From contig NZ_JAGOMQ010000003.1 in assembly GCF_017993425.1 (NCBI RefSeq), positions 80,468 through 144,467 of the forward strand: DNA of 64,000 nucleotides, read 5' to 3'. Below the pieces are notes generated by a model. It saw only the letters and a program-made list of their open reading frames with translations. It was not told where the DNA came from and did no database searches. This document shows, in pieces, positions 17,037-25,214 of the stretch (the first letter of the stretch is position 1; each line of letters starts with the position of its first letter). The DNA comes from Amaricoccus sp. GTDB lineage: Bacteria; Pseudomonadota; Alphaproteobacteria; Rhodobacterales; Rhodobacteraceae. A program made the translations under genes and the position numbers.

Positions 17037-17744
17037 TCAGGGCCGGGTCAGCGCGATCAGCCCGCCGTCGGGGAGCGAGGTCAGCTCCGCCTCCGGCAGC
17101 GTCAGCTCCGCCCGGAGCCCGAGCGGCGTCTGGCGCACCTTCAGCGGCGCGCCGAAGCGCTCCTCGAGGAGCGGCAGCAGGCTCGCGCCCGCGCCGAGCC
17201 GCAGCCCGCTCTCGACCGGCGGCCCGCCGATGTCGCGCCACGAGATCCGCAGGCCGGAACGCCAGCGGCTCCACGCCACCAGCACCCGCCCTTCCGCTCC
17301 CGACAGCGCGCCGCGGCGCATCGAGAGGCCGGCGAGCTCGAAGAGCGTCAGCGCCACCAGCCGCGCCGCCTCGGCCGAGACGCCGACCGCGGGGCCGCCG
17401 GCGGCGATGCGCGGGCCGGCGCCGGTCTCGAAGGGCGCCAGCGTGCGCTCGACCAGCGCGGCGAGGTCGCTGCCGCCGCCGACGGTCTCGCCGGCGGCCA
17501 GCGCCTCGCGCATCCGGCTCGACAGCGCGTCGAGCCGCGCCGAGGCCTCGGCGATGTCGCCCGCCTCGGCCAGCGCACGCCGCGCCAGCGCCTCGACGAC
17601 GTCGAGGAGCCCGCGGCTGCGCTGGGCGAGCGCCTCGGCGATCTGCGTCTCGGCCCGCAGGGCGGCGCGGAGGAGGCCGAGTTCGCCCTGGCCCCGGTCG
17701 GGCGGTCGCGCCGGGGTCTCGCCCCGGCTGCGGATTGCGGTCAT
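17037..17744 (-). CDS. Degenerate HWE-like histidine pseudokinase
   Basis: 235 residues from ATG 17744 (SD GGAGGG seven bases upstream). Helix LAQRSRGLLDVVEALARR aligns with the phospho-acceptor helix of the neighbouring kinase (VSHRSRNLLAILQSILGQ), but the His is Gln41 and the following Asn is Gly. The N-box FELAGL retains Glu136 while the metal-binding Asn is Leu140. The rest (LGAGASLLPLLEERFG) still follows the ATPase-domain layout. It therefore cannot autophosphorylate in the normal way. I infer a regulatory pseudokinase, perhaps binding PhyR or the active kinase. It is convergent with the kinase gene. An alternative is a free-standing ATPase-domain relic. Confidence 0.65.
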   Translation of the reverse strand: MTAIRSRGETPARPPDRGQGELGLLRAALRAETQIAEALAQRSRGLLDVVEALARRALAEAGDIAEASARLDALSSRMREALAAGETVGGGSDLAALVERTLAPFETGAGPRIAAGGPAVGVSAEAARLVALTLFELAGLSMRRGALSGAEGRVLVAWSRWRSGLRISWRDIGGPPVESGLRLGAGASLLPLLEERFGAPLKVRQTPLGLRAELTLPEAELTSLPDGGLIALTRP

Positions 17745-17845
17745 CGAGAATCCCTCCAATGCCGGCTGTGCCGGCTACGCCGCGACATTGCGCTCGTTCG
17801 CGGGGGGGCGCATTTAACTGTGACATAGGAGGAGGGTTCTCCCCG

Positions 17846-18574
17846 GTGCCCGTCGATTGCCGCGACTGTCCGCTGCGCCGCCGCAAGGCGTTCCAGCCGT
17901 TCACGGACGCCGAGCTCGCCTTCATGCGGCGCTTCAAGGCCGGCGAGCTGGTCGTCTCGCCGCGCACGACGATCCTGCTCGAGGGCGCCGCGAGCCCGCA
18001 GCTCTTCACCGCGCTGGCCGGCTGGGGGGTGCGCTACAAGCTGCTGCCCGACGGCGGGCGGCAGGTCATCAACTTCGTGATGCCGGGCGACCTGATCGGG
18101 CTCCAGGCCGGGCTCCTCGGCGAGATGCAGCACGGCGTCGACGCGGTCACCGACATGACGCTCTGCGTCTTCGCGCGCGCCGACCTGTGGAGCCTCTTCC
18201 GCGACATGCCGTCGCGGGCCTACGACCTCACCTGGCTCGCCGCCCGCGAGGAGCATTTCCTCGGCGACATGCTGGCGACGATCGGCCGGCGGAGCGGGCT
18301 CGAGCGGGTGGCCTGGGGGCTGGTCACGCTCTATCGCCGCGCCGAGGCGCGCGAGCTGGTGAAGGGCGGCCGGATGCCGATGCCGTTCCGCCAGCAGGAT
18401 CTCGCCGACGCCTTCGGCCTGTCGCTCGTCCACACCAACAAGACGCTGCGCACGCTGCGCGCGCGCGGGCTCATCCGCCTGTCCGACGGCACGCTGCACA
18501 TCCCGGACCTCGCCCGGCTGGAGGCCTGCTCGAACATGGAGGTCACCCCCGAGCCCCCGCGCCCCCTGATCTGA
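17846..18574 (+). CDS. Crp/Fnr-family transcriptional regulator
   Basis: 242 residues from GTG 17846, preceded by GGAGGAG. A cNMP-binding-like beta-roll (about 30-130) precedes a winged HTH with FRQQDLADAFGLSLVHTNKTL. The N-terminus has CRDCPLRR, only a CxxC pair; the four-cysteine set of FnrL is missing, so an FNR-type 4Fe-4S cluster is unlikely. It is divergent from the pseudokinase with 101 bp between starts, and it may regulate it. The effector is unknown. Confidence 0.88.
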   Translation: MPVDCRDCPLRRRKAFQPFTDAELAFMRRFKAGELVVSPRTTILLEGAASPQLFTALAGWGVRYKLLPDGGRQVINFVMPGDLIGLQAGLLGEMQHGVDAVTDMTLCVFARADLWSLFRDMPSRAYDLTWLAAREEHFLGDMLATIGRRSGLERVAWGLVTLYRRAEARELVKGGRMPMPFRQQDLADAFGLSLVHTNKTLRTLRARGLIRLSDGTLHIPDLARLEACSNMEVTPEPPRPLI

Positions 18575-18810
18575 CCTGCCCCCTGATCTGACCCGCCGCC
18601 GCCCGCGCGCCGCGTAGGCGCCGCGGCCGTGCGAAGTCCCGCCTCTCGGCGCCACGCCCCTCGACCTTCCCTGTCGTGCGAGGCCCCCCGCCCGCCCGCC
18701 GCACGTCCACCGCACGACGCCCCCGTCCAGGTCGCCTTCTCGCCCCGAACCCCCGCCCGATCGCCCGCAGCCGCCGTTGACGCCCGCCGCCGGCTCGGCG
18801 CAGATGGCCC

Positions 18811-19743
18811 ATGCCCGACGCCGCCGTCCCCGCCGAGCCTGTCGCTCCCATGCCGGGCGCCGCCGCCGCCGCGCTGCCGCGCCGGCCGCTCACCGGCGTC
18901 GCGCTCCTCGCCGTCGCGGTGCTGCTCTTCGCCTCGATGGACACCACGACGAAGTATCTCGTCGGCTCCTACGACCCGCGCCTCGTCGTCGCGGTGCGCT
19001 ACATCCTGCACTTCCTGCTGATGCTCGCCATCGTCGGCCCCATCCACCGCACCCGGATGGCGCGGACGCGGCGGCCCGGGCTCGTGCTGGTCCGGGCGGC
19101 CTGCCTCGTCCTCGCCTCGCTCCTCATGGGGCTCGCGCTGCGGCGGATGCCGGTCGCCGAGGCCACGGCGATGGTCTTCCTGGCGCCCATCCTCGTCGTC
19201 CTCGCCGCGCCCTGGGTCCTGCGCGAGCGGTTCAGGGGCGCCGACGCCGCGGCCGCGGCGGTCGGCTTCGCCGGGGTGCTGCTGATCGCCCGGCCGGGAA
19301 GCGCGCTCGACCCGCTCGGCGTCCTCCTCGTCCTCGGCGCCGCGGCGCTCAGCGCCGGCTACATGCTGCTGTCGCGCCACCTCGCCAGCACCGAGACGAC
19401 CATGGTCCTGCTCTTCTACACCGCCCTCGTCGGCGCGGTCGCCTGCGGCCTCGCCCTGCCGTGGTCGGTGGGCGGCCCCGCGCCCACGGCGACGCAGCTC
19501 GCGCTCTTCCTCTGGACGGGCTTCGTCGGCGGCGTCGGCCACTACCTCTTCACCGCCGCCCACCGCTACGCCCCGGCGTCTTTCCTCGCGCCGGTCAACT
19601 ACCTCCAGATCCTCTGGGCCGGCCTCCTCGGCTGGCTGGTGTTCGGCCAGGTCCCGGACGCGATCAGCGTCGCCGGGATGGCGCTGGTCGTCGCCGCCGG
19701 GGTCGCCATCGCGCTCCGCTCCGCGGCCCGCCGGAGCGCGTGA
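18811..19743 (+). CDS. EamA/DMT-family transporter
   Basis: 310 residues with ten hydrophobic helices in two EamA repeats. Typical features are the first-helix acidic motif [29 protein letters not shown] in the fourth helix region and the C-terminal [21 protein letters not shown]. The family exports or imports small metabolites (amino acids, nucleotide derivatives, riboflavin); the substrate cannot be deduced. A 36-bp gap leads to the cupin gene, so they may share a transcript. Preceded by 236 bp of GC-rich DNA with nothing recognised. Confidence 0.9.
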   Translation: MPDAAVPAEPVAPMPGAAAAALPRRPLTGVALLAVAVLLFASMDTTTKYLVGSYDPRLVVAVRYILHFLLMLAIVGPIHRTRMARTRRPGLVLVRAACLVLASLLMGLALRRMPVAEATAMVFLAPILVVLAAPWVLRERFRGADAAAAAVGFAGVLLIARPGSALDPLGVLLVLGAAALSAGYMLLSRHLASTETTMVLLFYTALVGAVACGLALPWSVGGPAPTATQLALFLWTGFVGGVGHYLFTAAHRYAPASFLAPVNYLQILWAGLLGWLVFGQVPDAISVAGMALVVAAGVAIALRSAARRSA

Positions 19744-19779
19744 GACGAAGAGGGGCCGCAATCAGGGAGAGGCAGCAGG

Positions 19780-20196
19780 ATGGACGTCACCCGCATCGGA
19801 TCCGCCCCGCCGCGCCGCGGCCCGGCGGAGTACTTCACCGGCGAGGTCCGCATCGACCCGGTCGCCGAGCCGCCCGCCCCGGCGCGGGTGGTCGCCGCCA
19901 GCGTCAGCTTCGAGCCCGGGGCGCGGACGGCCTGGCACACCCACCCGCTCGGCCAGACCCTCGTCGTCACCGCGGGCCTCGGCCGGGCGCAGGCCTGGGG
20001 CGGCCCGGTCCGCGAGCTCCGCCCCGGCGACGTCGTCTGGTTCCCGCCCGGCGAGAAGCACTGGCACGGCGCCGGCCCCGGGACCGCGATGACCCATCTC
20101 GCCATCCAGGAGGCGCTCGACGGCCGCGCCGCCGACTGGCTCGAGCAGGTCGACGACATCCAGTACCGCGTCGAGCCCGTCGACGGCACGCCGTAG
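19780..20196 (+). CDS. Small cupin-domain protein
   Basis: 138 residues, one cupin barrel. Metal ligands fit the two cupin motifs: [12 protein letters not shown] (H-x-H...Q) and PGEKHWHGA, as in the stand-alone metal cupins often annotated (R)-mandelonitrile lyase-like or carboxymuconolactone-type cupins. The enzymatic role is not certain. The last codons (VEPVDGTP) and the stop lie inside the first unit of a 28-bp tandem repeat. Confidence 0.85.
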   Translation: MDVTRIGSAPPRRGPAEYFTGEVRIDPVAEPPAPARVVAASVSFEPGARTAWHTHPLGQTLVVTAGLGRAQAWGGPVRELRPGDVVWFPPGEKHWHGAGPGTAMTHLAIQEALDGRAADWLEQVDDIQYRVEPVDGTP

Positions 20197-20279
20197 CGTC
20201 GAGCCCCTCGACGGCACGCTGTAGCGTCGAGCCCCGCGACCGCACGCAGCAGCGTCGAGCCCCGCGACGGCGCGCAACG
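20168..20279. repeat. 28-bp tandem repeat, four units, over the cupin stop codon
   Basis: Units start at 20168, 20196, 20224 and 20252, each GCGTCGAGCCC followed by a (C/G)TCGAC or GCGACG segment. Each unit contains a small hairpin (GTCGAG CCC CTCGAC in unit 2). Unit 1 encodes the last cupin residues and the TAG; the rest is non-coding up to thuA. Confidence 0.9.
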
Positions 20280-20375
20280 CCGCGGCGGCTGACGCGCCCC
20301 TTGCGGGCCTGCGCGCGCCGCGACAAGGTGCGCCCCGCGCCGGCGCGGGACCGGCCCGAGACCCGGGGGGAAGCG

Positions 20376-21158
20376 ATGATCCGAGCCGTCGTCTGGAACG
20401 AGTTCCAGCATGAGCGCGAGAACGAGGTGGTGCGCGCGATCTATCCCGACGGGATCCACGCCGCCATCGCCGCGGCCCTCGCCGCCGACCCGGGGATCGA
20501 GGCGACGACGGCCACGCTCGACGAGCCGGAGCACGGGCTGCCGCAGGCCCGCCTCGACGCCACCGACGTCCTCGTCTGGTGGGGCCACAAGGCGCATGGC
20601 CGCGTCTCCGACGAGGTCGCCGCCCGCGTCGCCTCCCGCGTCCACGAGGGGATGGGCCTGATCGTCCTCCATTCCGGGCACTTCTCGAAGCCGTTCATCC
20701 GGCTGATGGGCACGCCCTGCTCGCTCCGCTGGCGCGAGGCCGGCGAGCGCGAGCGGCTCTGGGTCCTGAACCCCGCCCACCCGATCCTCGCCGGCGTCGG
20801 CGACCGGATCGAGCTCGCCAGCGAGGAGATGTACGGCGAGCCCTTCCTGGTGCCCGAGCCGATGGAGACGCTGATGATCTCGTGGTTCGAGGGCGGCGAG
20901 GTGTTCCGCTCCGGCCTGACCTGGAAGCGCGGCGCGGGCAGCGTCTTCTACTTCCGCCCCGGCCACGAGACCTATCCCACCTACCACGACGCGACGATCC
21001 AGCAGGTGCTGCGCAACGCCGTGCGCTGGGCCCATAACCCGGCGCCCGCCTGGAAGGCGGTCGGCGAGGCCCCGAACGTGCCCGTCGACAAGGCCCCGGA
21101 GAAGATCGTCCAGAAGGGCGGCTCGCTGCACAAGGCCGGCGAGGAGGGCTATCGGTGA
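20376..21158 (+). CDS. thuA: ThuA-like trehalose utilisation protein
   Basis: 260 residues. The class I glutamine-amidotransferase-like ThuA fold is recognised in [35 protein letters not shown] and [13 protein letters not shown]. In rhizobia ThuA with the dehydrogenase ThuB is needed for trehalose/disaccharide catabolism via 3-keto intermediates. Here it overlaps a Gfo/Idh/MocA oxidoreductase by 4 bp (GTGA), the same pairing as thuAB. No ABC transporter genes thuEFGK are adjacent. The ATG at 20376 follows AGACCCGGGGGGAAGCG. Confidence 0.9.
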   Translation: MIRAVVWNEFQHERENEVVRAIYPDGIHAAIAAALAADPGIEATTATLDEPEHGLPQARLDATDVLVWWGHKAHGRVSDEVAARVASRVHEGMGLIVLHSGHFSKPFIRLMGTPCSLRWREAGERERLWVLNPAHPILAGVGDRIELASEEMYGEPFLVPEPMETLMISWFEGGEVFRSGLTWKRGAGSVFYFRPGHETYPTYHDATIQQVLRNAVRWAHNPAPAWKAVGEAPNVPVDKAPEKIVQKGGSLHKAGEEGYR

Positions 21159-22210
21159 TCGCCGAGCCGCGCATCCTCCTCCTCGGGACCGGCTCGATGG
21201 CGAACAGCCACGCCGAGCGCTTCGCGACGATCCCGGGCTGCCGCCTCGTCGCCGCGGTCGACGTCGACGCCGGCCGCGCCGCCGGGTTCGCGACGCGGCA
21301 CGGCATCCCGCAGGCGTTCGGCGATCTCGGCGAGGCGATCGCCTGGGGCGGCTTCGACGCCGCGGTCAACGTGACGCCCGACGGCGCGCACAAGGCGACC
21401 TCGCTGGCGCTGATCGCCGCCGGCAAGCACGTCCTCTGCGAGAAGCCGCTCGCGGTGAACCACGCGGACGCCGTCGAGATGGCCGACGCCGCCGAGGCGG
21501 CGGGCGTCATCAACATGGTGAACTTCACCTACCGCAACGCCGCCGCCCTCCAGGCCGCCCGCGCGCTGGTCGCGGCCGGCGCGATCGGGCCGGTCCGCCA
21601 TCTTCAGGCGAGCTACCTGCAGAGCTGGCTCACCGCCAAGCACTGGGGCGACTGGCGCACCGACGAGCGCTGGCTGTGGCGGCTCTCCTCCGCGCACGGC
21701 TCGATGGGCGTGCTGGGCGACGTGGGCGTCCACATCCTCGACCTCGCCACCTACGCCGCCGGCGAGCCCGTCGTGGCGCTCGGGGCGCGGATGAAGGTGT
21801 TCGACAAGGCCGAGGGCGGCGCGATCGGGAAATACCGTCTCGACGTGAACGACAGCGTCGTCATCAACGTCGAGCTCGCCGGCGGCGCGCTGGGGGTGGT
21901 CCACGCCACCCGCATGGCGACCGGCAAGGCGAACGAGCTCGACCTGCTGCTGCACGGCGAGCTCGGCGCCCTGCGGCTGTGGACGGACGGCGGCTCCTCG
22001 ACGCTGGAAGCCTGCCTCGGCCCCGACATCGAGATCCAGCGCTGGCGCCCGGTCGAATGCGCCCCGCCGCCCCGCATCGCCGACCGTTTCGTCGCGGCGT
22101 TGCAGACGGGCGTCAACGGCGAGCCGGACTTCCGCCGCGGGGCGGAGATGCAGCGCCTCGTCGATCTGGTCGCCGCCGCCGACGCCGAGGGGCGGACGCT
22201 CCCGGTCTGA
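21155..22210 (+). CDS. Gfo/Idh/MocA-family oxidoreductase (ThuB-like position)
   Basis: 351 residues from GTG 21155, coupled to thuA. The N-terminal Rossmann fold has [16 protein letters not shown], and the catalytic Lys is in [10 protein letters not shown]. The C-terminal domain has [13 protein letters not shown] (catalytic Asp/His region). The family oxidises or reduces sugars and inositols with NAD(P). With ThuA upstream, a role in sugar 3-keto metabolism is likely but inferred. A C-terminal tail of about 20 residues follows the usual helix [14 protein letters not shown]. Confidence 0.88.
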   Translation: MIAEPRILLLGTGSMANSHAERFATIPGCRLVAAVDVDAGRAAGFATRHGIPQAFGDLGEAIAWGGFDAAVNVTPDGAHKATSLALIAAGKHVLCEKPLAVNHADAVEMADAAEAAGVINMVNFTYRNAAALQAARALVAAGAIGPVRHLQASYLQSWLTAKHWGDWRTDERWLWRLSSAHGSMGVLGDVGVHILDLATYAAGEPVVALGARMKVFDKAEGGAIGKYRLDVNDSVVINVELAGGALGVVHATRMATGKANELDLLLHGELGALRLWTDGGSSTLEACLGPDIEIQRWRPVECAPPPRIADRFVAALQTGVNGEPDFRRGAEMQRLVDLVAAADAEGRTLPV

Positions 22211-22285
22211 TCAGCCGATCCCGACGAAGGACAGGACGGCGATGACGATCACGACCAGGCCGACCATGTAGATGATGCTGTTCAT
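22211..22285 (-). CDS. 24-residue membrane peptide
   Basis: Encodes MNSIIYMVGLVVIVIAVLSF plus VGIG, almost entirely one transmembrane helix. A Shine-Dalgarno (GGGAGGGG) precedes the ATG by about eleven bases, and an exact EcfG promoter (GGAAC-N17-CGTT) lies 33 bp upstream. Very short hydrophobic proteins of this form are widespread in alphaproteobacteria and usually missed. Its stop is directly next to the convergent oxidoreductase stop. Function unknown; stress induction inferred. Confidence 0.75.
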   Translation of the reverse strand: MNSIIYMVGLVVIVIAVLSFVGIG

Positions 22286-22317
22286 CGGGCGTTTCCCCTC
22301 CCTTGCCTGGAAGGGGA

Positions 22318-22343
22318 AACGTGACTCCGCCGGCTTTGGTTCC
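22318..22343 (-). promoter_or_regulatory. EcfG-type promoter of the 24-aa peptide gene
   Basis: On the minus strand GGAAC (22343-22339), 17-bp spacer, CGTT (22321-22318). The predicted transcript starts about 26 bases before the ATG. Confidence 0.75.
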
Positions 22344-22379
22344 GCGCAGCATGGCGCGGCGCCGGGCAAGCCGGTGTTG

Positions 22380-22692
22380 CCACACGACCAGACGCCGGTT
22401 GCCCCCCCCGGGACGCCGACCGACCGAAGCGGGCTTGCCCGCGAGGCCACGGCGCGACAAGCGAAAGCACGGCTTTCGCCGCGCCGGCGGCCGGAGCGCG
22501 TTGGCGCGGAGGCCGGCGGGGGTTCAGATTTCCCCGTCGCGCGCAATCCGTCCGTGAGCGCCCCGGCGAGCGCGGAATCGCGCTCGCCCCCCCGAGGGGC
22601 GATCGCGGACGGATTTGCCACGGGTCAAATCCGTCTGGCGTCCCCGTCGCGGCCTGCTTCCGGCCGGGCTTCGGCTCCACCGTCGTGCCGGA
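22380..22692. mobile_element. Repeat family A, copy A2 (decayed ends)
   Basis: Shares the family interior (GCGGGCTTGCCCGCGAGGC, the AAGCGAAAGC/GGCTTTCG hairpin, GGGCGATCGCGGACGGATTT and the CAAATCCGTC hairpin). Both terminal repeats are degraded (CACACGACC left, GTCGTGCCGG right) and no target duplication is visible, so this is an older insertion. It fills most of the 488-bp gap between the 24-aa gene and mscL, in the same orientation as A3. Confidence 0.75.
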
Positions 22693-22773
22693 TGATCTGT
22701 TCCGGTCGGTGGCGGGATCGGCAAGGCTCGCCCCATGCGTAGGCAGGTCGGAGCCGACCCGCCGGATCCCTGC

Positions 22774-23190
22774 TCACACCGCCGGAGGAATGCGGGCGCG
22801 GTCGGCCTTCAGCAGATCGCGGATCTCGATCAGCACCTCCTCCTGCGTCGGGCCGGCGGGGGTGTCCGCCTTCTTCTCCGAGGTGTCGACGGTGGCGCGG
22901 ACCTTGTTGACCGCCTTGACCAGCATGAACACCACCCAGGCGATGATCATGAAGTTGATGACGGCGGTCAGGAAGGCGCCGTAGCGGAAGGTGGCGGCGT
23001 GCTCGCCGCCGCCGAGCGACAGCTGGTAGCTCGAGAAGTCGATGCCGCCGATGACGAAGCCGATCAGCGGGTTGATCAGGTCGTTGACGAGGCTGGTCAC
23101 GATCGCGGTGAACGCCGCGCCGATGATGATGCCGACGGCGAGGTCCATGACATTGCCGCGGGCGATGAAGTCGCGGAATTCCTTGAGCAT
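22774..23190 (-). CDS. mscL: Large-conductance mechanosensitive channel MscL
   Basis: 138 residues. The amphipathic N-terminus [20 protein letters not shown] leads to TM1 with the pore motif [19 protein letters not shown], then a periplasmic loop, TM2 ([19 protein letters not shown]) and a charged C-terminal bundle. It protects against hypo-osmotic shock. ATG 23190 is the family start. The gene is bracketed by same-orientation repeat copies A2 and A3. Confidence 0.97.
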   Translation of the reverse strand: MLKEFRDFIARGNVMDLAVGIIIGAAFTAIVTSLVNDLINPLIGFVIGGIDFSSYQLSLGGGEHAATFRYGAFLTAVINFMIIAWVVFMLVKAVNKVRATVDTSEKKADTPAGPTQEEVLIEIRDLLKADRARIPPAV

Positions 23191-23400
23191 CCTGAGGATC
23201 CCTTCTTGCTGCCGGCCGAGTATCGGGGCGGCGGCCCCGGGGTTCAAGCCATGCGTCCGCGCCGGTGCGGCGCGCCGCCGCCGCCGCGTCCGAGGGCCGG
23301 ATGCGCCGCGTTCCGCCACGCGGCCGGCTGCGGGGATGGCGCGGCCGCGGAGCGTCGCGGCCCGCTTTCGGGACGGGTCCGGTGACTGTGCGGCCCGATT

Positions 23401-23718
23401 CACATTGCACGACACCTGCCCTGCCGGATCCACGGGGCGCGCGGGCGACCGAAGCGGGCTTGCCCGCGAGGCCCGGCGCGACAAGCGAAAGCATGGCTTT
23501 CGCCGCGCCGACGGCTGGAGCGCGGTTGCGCGCGGAGGCCGTCAGGGGCGCAGATTTCTCCGGAAGCGCGCCATCCGTCCGTGAGCGCCCCGGCGAGCGC
23601 GTCCGCGCTCGCCCCCCGCAGGGGCGATCGCGGACGGATTTGCCACGGGTCAAATCCGTCGGGCTTCACCGTCCCGCACCCTCCCGACCGATATTTCTCT
23701 CCACTGTCGTGTAGTGTG
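23401..23718. mobile_element. Repeat family A, copy A3 with TIRs and 9-bp target duplication
   Basis: 318 bp. Left end CACATTGCACGACA (23401-23414) and right end TGTCGTGTAGTGTG (23705-23718) are inverted repeats with two mismatches. The 9-bp direct repeat GGCCCGATT flanks both sides (23392-23400 and 23719-23727). The interior matches A1 in reverse and A2/A4 directly. This is independent evidence of transposition with the same duplication length as A1. Confidence 0.88.
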
Positions 23719-23752
23719 GGCCCGATTAGGTTCACATTAACCACTCCAATAA

Positions 23753-23786
23753 AATCAATGGCTTGGATAATTTTCACGCGTGAACA
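23753..23786 (+). repeat. Repeat family C, copy C1 (34 bp, palindromic core)
   Basis: Begins AATCAATGGCTTGGATAA and ends with the 12-bp palindrome TTCACGCGTGAA (23773-23784) plus CA. It matches C2 at 33 of 34 positions on the opposite strand. It lies between A3 and the 3' end of tonB. The rest of the 23191-23882 gap (692 bp) holds A3 and about 200 bp of GC-rich DNA upstream of mscL with nothing else recognised. Confidence 0.85.
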
Positions 23787-23882
23787 GCACGCGATTGCGC
23801 GGGCCGTGACCACGCGCCCGACGGGTTGGCGTCACCTCGGGGACGGCGGCGGTGAAGCCGCTCCCGCCATGCCTCGCGCGGC

Positions 23883-24773
23883 TCAGCGGATGTTGAACTG
23901 GACCGGCGCGGTGATGTCGCGGGGCGCGCCGGGCGGCGGGGCCGGGACGGGCGAGGCGCGGCGGACGAGCGCCACCACCTCGGCGTCGAGCTCCGGGAAG
24001 CCCGAGGACCGGCTGAGCCGCACCGACCGCACGTTGCCGCTGTCGTCGATCGAGAAATGGACATGCGCGACCCCTTCCTCGCCGCGCTTGCGCGCGCCGG
24101 AGGGGTAGCGCTTGCGGCGCTCCAGATGGGCCATCAGCCGCGCCTGCCACTTCGCCGGCGACACCGCGCCCGAGCCGCCCGCCGAGGGGGTCGGCGAGGG
24201 GGCGGCCGCGGTCTCGGCCGGCGGCGCGATCGCCTTCGCCTTCACCGCGGCCTTGGAGGGCGCGGGCGGCGGCTTCTTCTCGACCACCTCCTTCGGCGGG
24301 TCGGGCGGCTGCTCCAGCCGCAGGTCCGGCGGCCGCGCCGTCGGCGGCTCGACGACCTCCGCCGGCTGCGGCGGCGTCTCGACCTGCGGCGGCTGCGGCA
24401 AGGGCGGCTCCGGCGTCGGCGGCGGCGGCACGTCGGGCGGCGGCTCCTCGAGGAGCGGCGGCGGGTCGAGCGGCGGCGGCGGCTCGATCGGCGTCGCCTC
24501 GGTCAGCTCGACCCCGGTCGTCAGGTTCTCCGGCGCCTCGACCATGTCGGGCGCGATCTCCTCGATCTCGGCCGGGGGCGAGAGGATCTCCGGGGCGAGC
24601 TCGATCATCATCGCCGGCGGCGCGGATTCCGCGACCGGCTCCGGACGGTGCCGCAGCGCCCAGGCCGCGGCGCCGGCATGGGCCGCGACCGCCAGCACCG
24701 CCGCGCTCGCCCAGAGCAGCGCGGGACGGGCGAGGCTCTCGCCGCCGGGAGGGTTCGTCATGGCGAGGCTCAT
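23883..24773 (-). CDS. tonB: TonB energy transducer
   Basis: 296 residues. An N-terminal signal-anchor (about 17-42) is followed by a long Pro-rich spacer (about 75-170, rich in EPPP and PPQP), a Lys/Ala stretch (KAAVKAKAIAPP) and the C-terminal TonB domain with WQARLMAHLERRKRYPSGA and EGVAHVHFSIDDSGNVRSV. It transmits proton-motive force to outer-membrane TonB-dependent receptors. It is last in exbB-exbD-tonB and its ATG overlaps the exbD stop by 4 bp. No receptor gene is nearby. Confidence 0.94.
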   Translation of the reverse strand: MSLAMTNPPGGESLARPALLWASAAVLAVAAHAGAAAWALRHRPEPVAESAPPAMMIELAPEILSPPAEIEEIAPDMVEAPENLTTGVELTEATPIEPPPPLDPPPLLEEPPPDVPPPPTPEPPLPQPPQVETPPQPAEVVEPPTARPPDLRLEQPPDPPKEVVEKKPPPAPSKAAVKAKAIAPPAETAAAPSPTPSAGGSGAVSPAKWQARLMAHLERRKRYPSGARKRGEEGVAHVHFSIDDSGNVRSVRLSRSSGFPELDAEVVALVRRASPVPAPPPGAPRDITAPVQFNIR

Positions 24774-25210
24774 TGCGTCGCCGGCCCCAGCGTCTCCAGG
24801 GTGACCAGCGCCACCTTGAGGTAGCCGGCGCCGCGCATCTGGTCCATGACCTTCATCAGCTCGCCATAGGGCACCGCCTCGTCGGCCCGGACGAAGATCC
24901 GGGTCTCGCGGTCGCCATTGGTGACGCTCTCCAGCGCCGGCCCGAGCCCGCCCGCGGGGACGGGCGCCTCGCCGAGGGTGAGGCCGAGGTCCTGCCGGAC
25001 GGTCAGGTAGATCGGGTCGGCGGGCCGCGGCTGCGGCGTGGCGGCCGAGCTCGGCAGGTCGACGGGGATGTCGACCGTGGCGAGCGGGGCGGCGATCATG
25101 AAGATGATGAGCAGCACCAGCATGACGTCGATGAACGGCGTCACGTTGATCTCGTGGGTCTCCTCGATCTCGTCGCCGCCGGCGCGGCGCGGCTCCAGGC
25201 TGCCGGCCAC
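24770..25210 (-). CDS. exbD: Biopolymer transport protein ExbD
   Basis: 146 residues. One TM helix (about 24-44) contains the essential protonatable Asp in [16 protein letters not shown]; the periplasmic domain follows ([20 protein letters not shown]). With ExbB it forms the proton-driven motor for TonB. It starts 4 bp after exbB and overlaps tonB. The ATG at 25210 (MAGSLEPRR) gives a cytoplasmic leader of normal length. Confidence 0.95.
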   Translation of the reverse strand: MAGSLEPRRAGGDEIEETHEINVTPFIDVMLVLLIIFMIAAPLATVDIPVDLPSSAATPQPRPADPIYLTVRQDLGLTLGEAPVPAGGLGPALESVTNGDRETRIFVRADEAVPYGELMKVMDQMRGAGYLKVALVTLETLGPATQ

Positions 25211-25214
25211 GGCG

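Noticed and set aside
23753..23786. Family C as a ParB parS site
   Set aside because: parS has a CACGTG core (TGTTTCACGTGAAACA); here the core is CACGCGTG with two extra bases, so the match is superficial.
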